Below are positions 34,537-46,235 of a stretch of DNA of 64,000 bases, piece after piece. This DNA comes from Margaritifera margaritifera. Taxonomy: Eukaryota > Mollusca > Bivalvia > Unionida > Margaritiferidae. A program made the translations under genes and the position numbers. The stretch spans positions 2,696,001-2,760,000 of the forward strand of contig JAQPZY010001581.1 in NCBI GenBank assembly GCA_029931535.1, written 5' to 3'. Below the pieces are notes generated by a model. The model ran no database searches. It was not told the origin of the DNA and saw only the letters and a program-made list of their open reading frames with translations. Position 1 is the stretch's first letter. The number at the start of each line of letters is the position of its first letter.

Positions 34537-35123
34537 GAAGATTTGTCCATTATGTACATCTATGTATTAAACTTGACCATCAACTCTAAGAAGATTTAAC
34601 CATTATGTACACCGATGTATTAAACTTGACCATCAACTCTAAGAAGATTTGTCCATTATGTACGCCGATGTATTAAACTTGACCATCAACTCTAAGAAGA
34701 TTTGTCCATTATGTACGCCGATGTATTAAACTTGACCATCAACTCTAAGAAGATTTGTCCATTATGTACGCCGATGTATTAAACTTGACCATCAACTCTA
34801 AGAAGATTTGGCCATTATGTACGCCGATGTATTAAACTTGACCATCAACTCTAAGAAGATTTGTCCATTATGTACACCGATGTATTAAATTTGACCATTA
34901 AATCCAAGAAGATTTGTCCATTATGTACACCGATGTATTAAATTTGACCATCAAATCCAAGAAGATTTGTCCATTATGTTCACCGATGTATTAAATTTGA
35001 CCATCAACTCTGAGAAGATTTGTCCATTATGTACACCGATGTATTAAATTTGACCATCAACTCTGAGAAGATTTGTCCATTATGTACACCGATGTATTAA
35101 ATTTGACCATTAAATCTAAGAAG
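34537..35123. repeat. Minisatellite, 53-bp unit, 11 copies
   Basis: The unit is 'gaagatttgtccattatgta', 'caccgatgtattaaacttga', 'ccatcaactctaa'. Starts at 34537 and 34590 give 53 bp. The first half of the array uses tacgccg/acttgac and the second half tacaccg/atttgac, so two sub-blocks expanded separately. Confidence 0.97.
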
Positions 35124-35289
35124 TGCTGGATTGTTTGTCCCTTCTCTCAAATCATCTGTACAATAGTTAAAATCAGTTGGATGAAAGGAACCCATGGAAT
35201 ATCCGCGGTTGTGTTGCAATATTTTCATGCACATGTACTAGCATCTCAAATGATCAGAGTTAGCAATACATTTAAATGTATCTGAAGTT

Positions 35290-36740
35290 TCAAATGGAGA
35301 TTTAGGACTTAAAATGGTTTAAGGTAGCCTATATAACAATGAGAGATTTAGAGTCCAATGATTTTTGTACAGGTTTCATTTTCTTTTAAATTTTATCAGA
35401 AAATTAAAGCGAAAAGTTTATGGTTTTTTGAGTGAATACTTCTCTACATGACACAAGATTGAATATTCTTTGGTGTTTATTGTTTATTTTGTTTTAAATC
35501 ATCATCATGTAGACATCAAAAACTATTTACCGCATTCAAAAGTGAAAATATATATAATCAATAGAAGATAATTACAGTGCCTTCTAATGCACAGGATTAC
35601 ATTTCGCCCTTTGCGTGCGTATCATATGAAATTACGCTACGAAGAGAATTTAAAATGTTTTGTCTGGTGTACAAGAATCATGTCAATCCCTCGAGGACAA
35701 AGTTCGCAGCAACAAAGTATCTTTAACAAGAATTCTGTCAACATAGTACGGAAACAGTGAGATTTCACTTGGCATGCAACATCAAGCTAATCTCTTAGGA
35801 TTTCACCGCCCTTCTAAAAATTGTTTATTAGCTTAGTTTATCTTGTTATTCTCCATTATACAACACTGAACAAAGAATTTTCGAAAAAAAAAACGAACAT
35901 GTTATCATGATCCAAAATGTAATAACAAAATAAAATAATTGCCGGCTTCTTAAAAAGTATTAAATAATTTTGTTTAAACCAAACAAACAAACAAACAAAA
36001 AATACAACCTCAGAAATAAAATACAACTGATAATTTAGATCCTTCTGTTACCTAGATTTGTATCTTACAATATAAACATGCAAGACTTTAGTTTGTTTCA
36101 CTAGCCTATCCTAGACGCACCCTATGTAAAACAAACCGTGTCATTCATTCGTGGCCATCGTAGAACAATAATTGTTATTTTAGAAGTGAGTGAAAACAAA
36201 ATTAAACCAAACATTTTGACATTTAAATATAATTTACTTGAAATTGACTTGAAAATGGGAACTAAATGAGCATGTATTGGCAAACAAAAAAGAAGCATCG
36301 TTTTTTTTGTCGCTTGAATTAGGCGTAATGTAAAAAAAACAAATAAAGACATGAAGCCTACAGCAAGTATAAATCACAGTGTTATCAAATTCAGCATCTC
36401 AGGAGTTTTTACATTCATTTACACTGACATGGGTTGTTTTGAATCGAACTGGTCTTAAAAAGGTATTTATACCAAGAAGATCACTGTCTAGGTAATATCT
36501 ACCTTTAAGTAGGAAAACATATGCAATCATGATTTTATGATGAAATAAACACTTTGTCCGCCATATTGTCTGACGTAAGCGACGCATTGTTTTACATTAG
36601 TAAACAAAAGCACTTCCAGTGATATTAAAATCGTCGAACATAATTTTACAAAGATTTGGTTTAGTTCCAGTCGTTCTAAATATTCAGAAAAGATGAAAAA
36701 TACATGCCCTGACAAAGAAAAGTTGATCGCACGTTGACTC
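35290..36740. other. Intronic stretch without a gene
   Basis: It lies within the LAMP-like intron immediately 3' of the exon at 36743. Only short homopolymers and ordinary AT-rich sequence are seen. Confidence 0.45.
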
Positions 36741-36742
36741 AC

Positions 36743-36877
36743 CTGGCTATCAAATACCATAAGTAGTTGGTATCTCCCATCCTCCCAGCTGAAGGTAAGT
36801 TCTGTCCTGGAATAACTGCAATTTCCCCTCACACCGGCGTGGTCAGGTACGCTCAGGTTTTCCTTCCGTAATGTTGT
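36743..36877 (-). CDS. LAMP1-like: LAMP-like glycoprotein, luminal-domain exon (closes first disulfide)
   Basis: A 135-nt minus-strand exon (45 codons, phase 0 at both ends) with acceptor 'attttcag' at 36878 and donor CAG|gtgagt. It encodes 'TTLRKENLSVPDHAGVRGNC', 'SYSRTELTFSWEDGRYQLLM' and 'VFDSQ'. A Cys followed by alternating hydrophobic strands (LTFSW...YQLLMVF) is the expected middle of a LAMP luminal domain, where the second Cys pairs with the one in the preceding exon. NLS and NCS are N-glycosylation sequons. It joins in frame with the exons at 37594 and 26788. Confidence 0.85.
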
Positions 36878-36918
36878 CTGAAAATTCATTTCCGTTGTAA
36901 AGCCTATTTTTTTAATGC

Positions 36919-36958
<40 letters not shown>

Positions 36959-36965
36959 TTGTTGT
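36919..36965. repeat. (ATT)n(GTT)n microsatellite
   Basis: A trinucleotide run 40 bp upstream of the acceptor of the LAMP-like exon at 36743-36877. Confidence 0.95.
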
Positions 36966-37593
36966 TGTTATTGTAAACTAGAGTTCTGAATATGTCAAAG
37001 GCTTTGAAGACCTGACCAAGACCTGGAATTTTCAAAACTGATTAACCATAAAAGACAGCCTTAATCTGGAAAATTATTTAAAAAATAATTATAACTCATT
37101 ATGAAAATCAAAGAAAATTAAATTCCATGTAATTTCTATATTGAAAATCTGCAAGCATATTTTCAAGGAAGAAGGCATTAAACTAAATTTTATTTCATCA
37201 TCTTTCATAGCTTCTTGGCTGTTTTATCTGAATATTTCAATCTAATATCCGTTTGATGAATTCTACAGGCGTAGTCAAAATCCACAATTTATAAGTTTTC
37301 TTTAGAAAGGAACGTTAATAAAGACTTGAATGTCATAAAATTAATTCCTTTTTATGCATAATATATGTAAAACGGGGATGAAAAAGGTCATACTTGATTT
37401 CTAATTTACATCATTATTTTCAGGTACAAAAAAATATTGGCAATTAACTTTGCTGTATCAATAATTGACCTATTTTGATTTGTTTGTTTTAAATGAAGGT
37501 AGGAGAAAGTCACCGCAAGATGTAATTATTTCGTTCTACTTTTTACGCAGATAATTAAAAGTAGTGGAAATATTATGTGTACCTTATACTTAC

Positions 37594-37727
37594 CTGATTT
37601 GTATTTTCGTCAAAGGCGATATATTCTATTTCTACATCTATGCTCATCCTAGCAATAAGGCAGTAGTGTCCATCGGAGTCTTTTAATACTATTGTCGGCT
37701 CTTCATTATCGTAACCGTGAATAACAG
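37594..37727 (-). CDS. LAMP1-like: LAMP-like glycoprotein, first recognised luminal exon
   Basis: A 134-nt minus-strand exon with acceptor 'catttccag' at 37728 and a consensus donor, CAG|gtaagt. It enters in phase 1 (two bases complete a codon) and leaves in phase 0. It encodes 'VIHGYDNEEPTIVLKDSDGH' then 'YCLIARMSIDVEIEYIAFDE' and 'NTNQ'. The pattern of a short beta strand, Asp-Gly turn, aromatic-Cys-Leu-Ile/Leu-Ala, Met, then strands ending in Tyr is the signature start of a LAMP luminal domain. No signal peptide is present here, so at least one 5' exon is missing. A phase-matched candidate lies at 49286-49346. Confidence 0.85.
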
Positions 37728-37749
37728 CTGGAAATGTATTAAAAGGAGA

Positions 37750-38135
37750 CTTTCAATGGTAGAAACCAATGAAACGATTCTACTTTGGTAACAAAATTAA
37801 TAGTTAATTAGAATGTTTAAAACAGTGCGTGTTCACGTATAGATGATATTACAAATTAATCGACCTGTAAACAACAAACTAACGAATAAATTAAACTAGT
37901 GACGGATATATTTGGATATCTTTTAAATGATATTAAAAAGGTAATCATGATAATTGTTGAATTTGTAATGAATTTGATTTACTCGTGAGCATACAAGAAA
38001 AGTTTTTAATCCACAGAACTACATAGTCATTAAAAACCAAAGTGGACCTTGACTTTGGAGCCCGCGTTAATGGGCACCAAACTTTATTGGGCAAAAGCTG
38101 GCGAGACTCCAGCTATCAACATTAAACTTTATCTG
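37750..38135. other. Stretch without a supported gene
   Basis: Between the LAMP-like exon and the DIRS-like relic. The left boundary of the relic is unclear and could start at about 38040. Confidence 0.4.
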
Positions 38136-38139
38136 ACGT

Positions 38140-38345
38140 CTTTTGTATTTTTCCAGGGTTTGTCAAGAACGAAACACGGATTTTTGGGGTCCACGTTTTA
38201 CATACTTTGCAATCATCAAAGGTATGACTAGGGATTTCTCCGCACCTACATTGGTGGGGTATGACCTGCTGTTTCGCGAATTGCGCTCAACAGCCACTGT
38301 CAAGTGGAATAACATCGTAACAGACATTTAGATGAGATGCTGCTG
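38140..38345 (+). pseudogene. DIRS/Ngaro-type gag fragment
   Basis: An open plus-strand frame ending at 38331 contains 'YFAIIKGMTRDFSAPTLVGY' then 'DLLFRELRSTATVKWNNIV'. The 'YDxxFR...A.....W' pattern is common in the gag-like ORF of DIRS-superfamily retrotransposons. It is followed, after a palindromic insertion, by RT, RNase H and recombinase pieces in the same orientation. It is a fragment and not an intact ORF. Confidence 0.5.
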
Positions 38346-38607
38346 CAATGCCATCGTCTTCAAAGAAGTCAGTATACCTGGAAATCCATCAACTGTCAGG
38401 CTACACACACTTCTGCTTCCCATCCAATGACAACCACCACAATCACCTCTACAGCCGCATCTAAACTCTTTTACCCACCCCCACCCCACCCTACCCCACC
38501 AAAAAAAAACACAAAACAAAAAAAAAAAAAAAAGGAAAAAAAAAACCTGCAGGTCTGCTGTGTAGGTAATGATGGTAAACGTTTCCTTTTCAAAACCAGC
38601 ACATCAC

Positions 38608-38805
38608 CGTCTATACTCGCGTATAAGCTCATACCAACTGCAAACTGCATAGACCAAAGATTTGCCGTCGCATAATGCGCCGGCAGATCTGGGTCTATGC
38701 AGTTTGTAAGGACTAATCAGTAGAACAAACTACAAAGACCCTGATCTGCCGGCGCATTATGCACCGGCAGATCAGAGTCTATGTTGTTTGCGAGTATATA
38801 CGGTG
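38608..38805. mobile_element. Palindromic foldback element (double hairpin) inside the DIRS-like relic
   Basis: Ends 'ctatactcgcgtataagc' and 'gcgagtatatacgg'. It has two hairpins: 'catagacc...gcagatctgggtctatg' around 'cgcataatgcgccg', and 'aagaccctgatctgccggcg' / 'gcaccggcagatcagagtct'. They are separated by 'actaatcagtag'. It matches the 9.03 and 42.1 kb copies in organisation. Confidence 0.9.
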
Positions 38806-38984
38806 GCTCTCCACAATTTCAGGATCTGATTATTGTTACTCTTATCTGACTATTGACGCTGAAAGCATATTTATACAATTATGATGCCAGCCTAACAATA
38901 TTCCTTATTCTGGAATGTTCTAAAGGGTTCACTATAACTTGCCAGGCGCATGCCATCGTGCTACACTGCTGAGAATTATAAATC

Positions 38985-40385
38985 TGCTAACCATATTGTT
39001 TCTAACATGTTGCAGAAGGACTTAGCTACTGGCAAAATAGCTGGTCCCTTCCATGCCACTTAATTCCAATCATTTATGGTATCTCTTTTTGGGATAGTTT
39101 CTGTGAAAGCTGCAGGTTAATATCGTTTAATCTATAACTTAGGTTTTCCTATTATTCATGAAACAGTGGTAAACACCATGATAACATATCAGTCCAGTAC
39201 GAGACATTTGACACAGCTGCGTCTCTTGTACGACATTTTGGGATGGGTTATTATTTCTAAAGTGTATACTGATTCGACATTTCGCATTATTCCCATACAT
39301 CCTGCATGTATGAACCTTTTAGACATTATTTAGGAGGGTCAATTTTACCATGATAGATCATCAACAAAGGGTTGCATTATTTCATGTCATTTATTTGAAA
39401 CCTTGAGCACAACTGTACTGGATAGCTGCTGAGCATGTACGCTCAGTGTCGATTTCACACATTTTAGATTATTTTATTTTCATTGGCCATCCAAATTTTG
39501 AAGATATTCATCAGAGACTTTCTCTTTTTTTTCTTTTTCTTTTCTATATTTAAAGACAAAGGTATTCCCACCAAAGATACTAAAACCGTTTATCCTACAA
39601 CTTGTGTTGTGTAATGTACATAACACCGAATTTGACACTTTATTATTGGAAGCTTGCTAATCTCAGAATAAACCGATCAAACTGAACGGTTACGTGAACT
39701 TCAGTCTCGCAAGAAAACCACCTTGCACGAGTTAGAGTCCTTGTTAAGCTTGCCAAGTTTGCCTGCCCAGTTATCGTTCCTAGAAGAGAATTCACGCGCA
39801 GACTCTTCAAGCTCATCCAACCATCACGTCCGTTTAACCAAGGAAAGTGGAAAAGATATATCTGTCTGGCTTAAGTTTATTTACCCCTTAAATGGGAAAT
39901 TCATACTATTCGATTAATCATTCTATCCCCAAACACTTTACATGTGTGTACAGATGCTGAACAGTCTGTAGGATTTGCTGGTATTTATGGCATCAATGAT
40001 TTGATGGGGTTTGGGACTCGTATCAATGATTTGATGGGGTTTGGGACTCGTATCAATGATCTGATGGGGTTTGGGACTCGCACAGAAAATCACTTGATAT
40101 GAACATTTTGGAACTATATCCCATTGCTCTAACTATCATTCTCTTGGGTCCTGAATGGAAAAATCAATCTATTCTCTTTCTCTCTGATAATTTAGCTACA
40201 GTTTACTGCATCAACAGTCATCCAAAGACCCACCGATGGTGGCTTTGATTTAGAAATTAGTAAATTACTACCTAAAGTATAACATTCGTTTAAAGAAAAA
40301 GAATATCCCAGGACAATATTATTTTACAGCTGATATAATCTCTCGTTTGAAGATTGCCAAGCCTTGATTTGGATCCAATTTCGAT
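38985..40385 (+). pseudogene. DIRS-superfamily RT-RNase H, decayed
   Basis: Across plus-strand frames one reads 'LQKDLATGKIAGPF', 'YRLIYNLGFPI', 'DSTFRIIPIHPACMNLLD', 'EGQFYHDR', 'GCIISCHLFETLSTT' and 'GIPTKDTKTVYPT'. An intact frame at 39723-39917 gives 'TLHELESLLSLPSLPAQLSF' and 'VRLTKESGKDISVWLKF'. RNase H pieces follow: 'CTDAEQSVGFAGIYG', 'ELYPIALTIILLGPEW', 'SDNLATVYCINS' and 'IPGQYYFTADIISR'. This order is diagnostic of DIRS/Ngaro RT-RNase H. There are many stops and small indels. A three-copy 30-bp tandem expansion (39992-40081) has grown inside the RNase H region. Confidence 0.85.
39992..40082. repeat. 30-bp tandem repeat within RNase H relic, 3 copies
   Basis: The unit is 'atcaatgatttgatggggtt' plus 'tgggactcgt'. 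The copies are nearly identical. It arose after the retroelement inserted, since it duplicates RNase H coding sequence. Confidence 0.95.
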
Positions 40386-40439
40386 TATATCACATCTTCT
40401 ACGTGCCAGTGTTGTAAAGTAATACAATTACTAGTTGAC

Positions 40440-40547
40440 AAATCCCTATCAGCCGACACAATTCAATGTATACCCGACACTGGTCATTAATTTCCACTTT
40501 CATTAAAGCAGAATTTAATATCACTTCAGCTATATCAAAGTTAATGC

Positions 40548-40627
<80 letters not shown>

Positions 40628-41290
40628 ATACGCTCGTTATCTGTATTTCAAAACTGTATTCATATGGCTGTGCTGCAGCATCAATTCTGTCCAGATCATA
40701 TGCAATTTCATATGTACACAAAATAAAAAACTTCACTGATACCTGCTCCAATTTTCATAATTGCTAGACTGCTAAAAAGGGTTCAAATGGAAAAAGGAAA
40801 CAGATATCTGAGATTGCACATCATCCCTCCTGTTTTGAAATTAATAATGCAGTTCCTATCCCGTATCGTCACTGAATATTATCTAATGACTCTTTTTCAC
40901 GCATTGTCGTTATTGCCGTTTCATGCCTTTGTACAAATTATTGGTTAAGTAACTTTCACCACTCCATCGGCTTCGCAAATCATCATGACGCTAGCTCATG
41001 TCTCATTTTCCCATGGCAGGACTATCCAGACCGTATCAGTAACACTGTCAAGCTTTGAACATTCCCGGCCTTCAGATTAGGTTGTTTTGATTATTGAAAG
41101 TGTACAAACTATATGATGTGCCAAACTGCTGCGGTTTGAAACTTTCTACATCCGCGAGGCACAATTCTGGGTATATTATTTCACTACCAAGACTATAAAC
41201 CTTTACCACGTCATTATTTTTGAAAAGCACTGCCTTGTCGATCTGGGTCAAACTGGACATCAGTACGTTTCGATTTTATAGAAACATTTA
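40440..41290 (+). pseudogene. Ngaro/DIRS-type tyrosine recombinase, interrupted by (TA)n
   Basis: It follows the RNase H relic in the same orientation. The N-terminal pieces are 'LVDKSLSADTIQ' and 'YTRHWSLISTFIKAEFNITS'. After a 75-bp TA run it resumes, in shifting frames, with 'YVHKIKNFTD', 'LLKGFKWKKET', 'PPVLKLIMQFLSRIV' and 'YYLMTLFHALSLLPFHAF', then an eroded catalytic-Arg region and a C-terminal part. The sequence style differs from the recombinase at 346-1437, so the two elements are from different lineages. The exact 3' end is not resolved. Confidence 0.65.
40551..40625. repeat. (TA)n microsatellite inside the recombinase relic
   Basis: About 37 TA repeats split the recombinase N-terminal region. 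Confidence 0.98.
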
Positions 41291-41789
41291 ACAAATATAT
41301 AATGGTTCCGTTTTTACTATCTTAAGATTTAATTCAGGACATATATTTGACATGGATTTCCTGCTCGTATTGTACAGGTGTGCTTGGCAATGACCCATGT
41401 ACCTTAATAAGATACCTTTTGCTTCCTCCCTCTCTGTAACCCCCACCCCCCATTTCTTTTCCAGATAGGTCTAAGTTATTGAATAAATCACAGTTTTCTC
41501 TTCTGTTCTTATAATACAAGATTGTTAGTTGAATTTGTAAATCAAAGGACCTTTGGTAATCATATGCTTTCAGTGGTTAGTATATTTATATCTCACCTGA
41601 GATAAATTTACGTCTTCACTCTGTTGTTTGTATTATCTTCTTTGTTAATCGGTAATAATAAATTGCCCTTATCATCATTTTGGTCTCCTTTGACTCTTTT
41701 CATGCACCAAGTAGGGCGAAGTCAAGGAGAAGAATGTGGGCGCTTGTTTGTTGTTTGCAGGTTTTTAACAGAACATTAAAAATAATATT

Positions 41790-41897
41790 GGCTATATCAT
41801 GCTGAGGAAATGGGAGCTAAGTGTCTTTCCCAAGAACACACAGAGACAGCCAATTCGGACTGGCCTGGACTTGTATTGCACCCGCGACCCTTGGTGA
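41790..41897 (-). mobile_element. SINE fragment related to the 45.8-kb copy
   Basis: 'atgctgaggaaatgggagct', 'ttcccaagaacacaca' and 'gcacccgcgaccctt' align in order with the body of the SINE at 45820-46010. The tRNA-derived head is truncated or strongly diverged. Confidence 0.55.
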
Positions 41898-42114
41898 ATA
41901 TGGGGGAATATTTGGTTCATAAATGATAATAATGAAACATAATTTTAAGCAAAATCAGGTAATATAAGATTTTGGAGTTAAAGAGATTCGAAGTGGGATT
42001 ATATTTCACACCCGAAATTAGGTTATGATCTGTGTTAAAGTAGCTAATCATGCAACATTATTTTTCTTTCATTCGTCTCAAAATATAGCGTTCTTAAAGG
42101 ATACAATCTATTAC

Positions 42115-42327
42115 TGCTCATACTCGCTTATAAGTCGACTCAAAATGCAAACTGCAAGACTTATATCTGCCGACGCATGATGCGCCGGCATATCTGGGTC
42201 TATGCAGTTTGTTAGAAGTAATCAGTGAAACAAACAACACAGACCCTGACCTACCAGTGCATTATGCGACGGTTAATCAGGGTCTATGTTGTTTGAAGTA
42301 GGACTTGACTTATAAGAGAGTGTTGGC
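42115..42327. mobile_element. Palindromic foldback element (double hairpin)
   Basis: Outer ends 'tactcgcttataagtcga' and 'cgacttataagagagtg'-like sequence are inverted. There are two hairpins: 'gccgacgcatgatgcgccgg' core flanked by 'atctg..'/'atctgggtctatgcagt', and 'cagaccctgacctacc...' with 'aatcagggtctatg'. The linker is 'gaagtaatcagtgaaac'. This is the third double-hairpin copy. Confidence 0.85.
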
Positions 42328-42339
42328 GATACAATACAT

Positions 42340-44630
42340 GGTATAGAGTTTCAAAGCTTATCTAAACGCCTTAACCAAGTGATTTCTCAGCTGTATGAAG
42401 GTTTACAAATTTACTTACCTTCTTTCAATAAGCATTGTTGCCTCTCAAAAATTATGACTCAAAATTTGAAGTGCTTGCTCTCTTGACAATTCCTTCATAT
42501 TTGATTCTATAGGATAATTATGCATACGATTTGTGCTAAAATTTGACACTTAGGGAATTTCGATTTTATCACAGCGATACAGGATTCATCAAGGTTGTTA
42601 CTCCACAGAGCTTCATAAGACTAATATATATTCATTAGTATCTATATTTTCACAAACATATAAAGTAATGCGTTATTTTAAGAGTGACCACTAAAATAAG
42701 AGACATTTGTTCCTGTATTTTAAGTGTAGATGGGTTTATTTCTGCACATAAAATATTTCAACTGCTTACATTAGAATATTCTATATGTGCATGTATAATA
42801 TTCCGCAAAAGATTTAGCAAATACTTGCATGGAGTCTGAAACATTATAATAGTTGAGAGTTAAATTGGATACAAATGAAACCCTTCTTTTTTGTATACGG
42901 AATACTACATGTATTGAAAACTGTTCATATTTCACCTTTGAACAAGTCTACTTGGTACATTTCCCTGAATATCGTATATTTTATGCATATAAAACGTTGA
43001 AGTTTTAACCAGTGATGTTTTGTTGAGTCGTTAAAATGTTGCTAACTTTTCTTTAAACAGTGTATGTGTACATTATCTTTATTATCAAGCAATGTTAGGT
43101 TTTCCGGTCAAGTCTAGATTAGGTGAGGTCATTTATATAACTTTTCAATTTTTATTTTATATTTTTGGGGTAATATTTAGACATCGAGCTGGACAATACC
43201 CGTGACATTGTACACAAAAGAACAATTTTGTGGACAAAAGGTGACATTTTTTGACATGTAATGCAATCTGTGTTTATGAGAGCGAAAAATAAAACTTTCT
43301 GTAAGTTGACCCTGGATTTAAGCGGTGTTAGAAACACAGCCGAGCTTACAAAGTTTGGCAATTTTCTAATATTATAAACCCATTATCCATATGTCGGGGA
43401 CCAAACAAAATCATTTTGGTTTTACCTATTATGTTCAGGTTATATATATATATATATATATATTGGCAAAATAGGAAAACAATATTTGACAGTAATTAAA
43501 ATATATAAAACAATTAACAGAAAAACACACGCGGATAGATAATAACAAATGGATAGATGTGTCGTTTATTAATCAATGTGTCCTGTCAGAGTGTTACCGT
43601 GCAGCTGTGCCCGGTCTAAAAAAAATTTCGGGCCAAGGTGGAAGTTTAAAGGTCAAGTTTTGTCAAATTTTAGGAAGTAAAGTTTGCTATAAAATACACC
43701 CAACTTGTCGTTTTGTTTATGCCTGAATTGTATCTAGACTATTCTTGCCACTTTACCATGAATAACTACTTATATTGTGATCATATCCACGATCCATTTA
43801 CTGTTTTAAATTGCAATGTGTACCAAAAAATTACAAGGATAAAATAAACAGCATATGTGGCAGATTAAATAAAATGCTTAATGTTGCGAATGAAATAAAA
43901 TGAAGACTTGTTTCAATTCCCCACACCCTCTGATTTTGGGAAATTAGTTTAATGTCAACTATGCCGAAAGTTTAATGTGTGCACAGGAGGGCGACGTCTA
44001 ATGAAAATACTAAACCCTTATTCAAAAGTAACTGTATTTAAGCTCTGGGCACTCATTTCGCCATTACTTTTTACTCCTGTTTTTTTTTTTTATTTTGTAT
44101 TATTTATTATTCCTTTAAGAAAATGAGAGGAATATACTAATTAATTAGTTTGCAGCCAATGGTATACAAGCCAAACCCCCCCCCCCCAAAAAAAAAAAAA
44201 AAAAAAATTCAAAGCCATTGTTCTTGGAACAAAATGCTGAAAATGTGTATAATTTTACCATTGAAGACAATGATATACCCTGTGAAGACTGTGTGAAGTT
44301 CTTGGGGTAGATATTGATTGAATTTTAAAAACCACATATCTAAAATCTGTCCGAAAGCACCCAGACAAAAAAACGTCTTGCGATGTCTCAACCACTATTT
44401 GTCAAATAATACTAAGTTAATAATTTACCAGTGTTTTATCAGGTCAAACCATAATTATTGCCCCATTATTTTGGCATTTTGTTAAAAAATAAAATTCTGA
44501 CAAAATGGAGAAACAATTACAAAATAAGGCACTATAATTTGATTTTGATGATTTTAATAGCTTATATGATTCTCTGTTAAAGAAAGCAAATCTTCCTACT
44601 TTACATGTTAGCAGATTAAGATACATGGCA
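42340..44630. other. Stretch without a gene
   Basis: It holds only a short (TA)n at 43441-43462, a C/A-run at 44176-44207 and AT-rich sequence. No exon, TE protein fragment or larger repeat is recognised. Confidence 0.5.
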
Positions 44631-44635
44631 ACCAT

Positions 44636-44938
44636 AACACACTTCACAAGTAAACACCTAATTACTTGAATTGTCTGGTCACGTGACAACCAAAGTATAT
44701 GACACACTTCACAAGTAAACACCTAATTACTTGAATTGTCTGGTCACATTCAAAGTATATAACACACTTCACAAATAAACACCTAATTACTTGAATTGTC
44801 TGGTCACATTCAAAGTATATAACACACTTCACACGTAAACACCTAATTACTTGAATTGTTTGGTCACATTCAAAGTATATAACACACTTCACAAGTAAAC
44901 ACCTAATTACTTGAATTGTCTGGTCACGTTCAAAGAAT
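44636..44938. repeat. Minisatellite, 60-bp unit, 5 copies
   Basis: The unit is 'aacacacttcacaagtaaac', 'acctaattacttgaattgtc', 'tggtcacattcaaagtatat'. Because 60 is a multiple of three, the minus strand shows a repetitive 99-codon frame that is not a gene. Confidence 0.97.
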
Positions 44939-45806
44939 GCCACTATAGTTTCAGACACCAAAATTTGGCTTCAATACAAAGGGTACAGACCACAAGGCGC
45001 AGTAAGCTTTCTTTTAAATGTGAGGCCACCAGACTATGAAACAGCCTGAATAACGAATTGAGAACAATATATTATTTCAACGAATTGTGCAGGCTGAATC
45101 GGACATGGTAAAGGCTACAAGGTAAATGTGCTTTGTGACTTTTTATTTAGCGGACAGTGGCAATCTGCTTTGTATTTGTCAAGTTTTACGGATATTTCTT
45201 CCTTGAAATCCTGTTTCCTTACTGTTTATTTTATTTATTTCAATTATTTATTTAATTTCAGTTAAAATGTTAGCCACCTCATTTCCTGATATCCTATTTA
45301 TTAATATGGCCTTTGCGCATGATTTTGTACTTACAAAATTGTCATATTTATTATCTAAATTTTCGTGTGTACGCCTTCTGTCATTTTGTCATATATGTAA
45401 ATCCATTTTAGATGCTTAAAAAAGAGAATGTATATCTACATGTTGTATACATTGTTGTTTCTCTTTGAAGCTGTTGTCGGGGGCAGATGGAAAAAAAAAA
45501 TATTGCAACAAGTGGCCGACAGGAAGAATCTTTAGGTCTCTAATCTACCGGAATGTATCACAATCTGTTTATTTTTTTTTACATCTGATACACCATTTCT
45601 CACGTTGGAATACCGATCTAAGATATTTTTGGTCTAGTACATTCTTGAATCGTATCAGATGTGAAGAAATGTAATATATTCTGGTAGATTATACCCTGCC
45701 GAACCTAACATTTCTTACTATCGACCACTTTTTACAATATTTATCTTCAGTCTGCTTCGTGACGATTCCCGGTGGCCCCCTTAGGTTATTTCTGTGACTA
45801 GAAATA

Positions 45807-46023
45807 CCCGACGGGCAGGTTTGGTTTGGTTTGGGGCTTTACGCCACAGCAACACAAGTAGGTTATTTAGTGCTGAGGCAATTGGAGTAAATTGCATTGC
45901 CCAAGAACACACCAGGGTAACTGACCCAGGCTGGTCCAATGGTAGGATTCGAACCCGCACCCTTTCGGTCGTGAGTCCGGCACGCTAACCACTGAGCCAC
46001 CGCGGCTCCCCCCGACGGTCAGG
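45807..46023 (-). mobile_element. tRNA-derived SINE with target-site duplication
   Basis: The minus strand starts with a tRNA-like head at 46010. It has an A box in 'ggtggctcagtggttagc' and a perfect B box in 'gggttcgaatcc', with tRNA-like spacing. A ~120-bp body containing 'gggcaatgcaatttactcc' follows, and the 3' tail is of the 'ccaaaccaaacca' type. It is flanked by 13-bp direct repeats cccgacgggcagg (45807-45819) and cccgacggtcagg (46011-46023), one mismatch apart. The body is 191 bp. Internal Pol III promoter boxes are intact, so this copy looks fairly young. Confidence 0.85.
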
Positions 46024-46235
46024 TACTCTCTGTCATTGGTGGGTGCAATGGTACTAAAGATAAGAAACTTTATTTACGTTAGACAGTTTGAAACATACAT
46101 ATTAGCTGTTATTCTCACAAAGAAGCAAATAAAACAGTAAAATGAACAGGTTAGTCATTCTGTCATTCTAAAAGCAAAAATTACATGTATACGACAGCTC
46201 ATCGCACAATAAAGACACAGCAACATTACACTGCA

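Noticed and set aside
36122..36587. Minus-strand frames upstream of the LAMP exon at 36743
   Set aside because: They lie in the intron between phase-matched LAMP exons and show no splice sites or recognisable domain.
44662..44961. 99-codon minus-strand repetitive frame
   Set aside because: It is the translation of a 60-bp minisatellite with near-identical units at DNA level, including synonymous sites.
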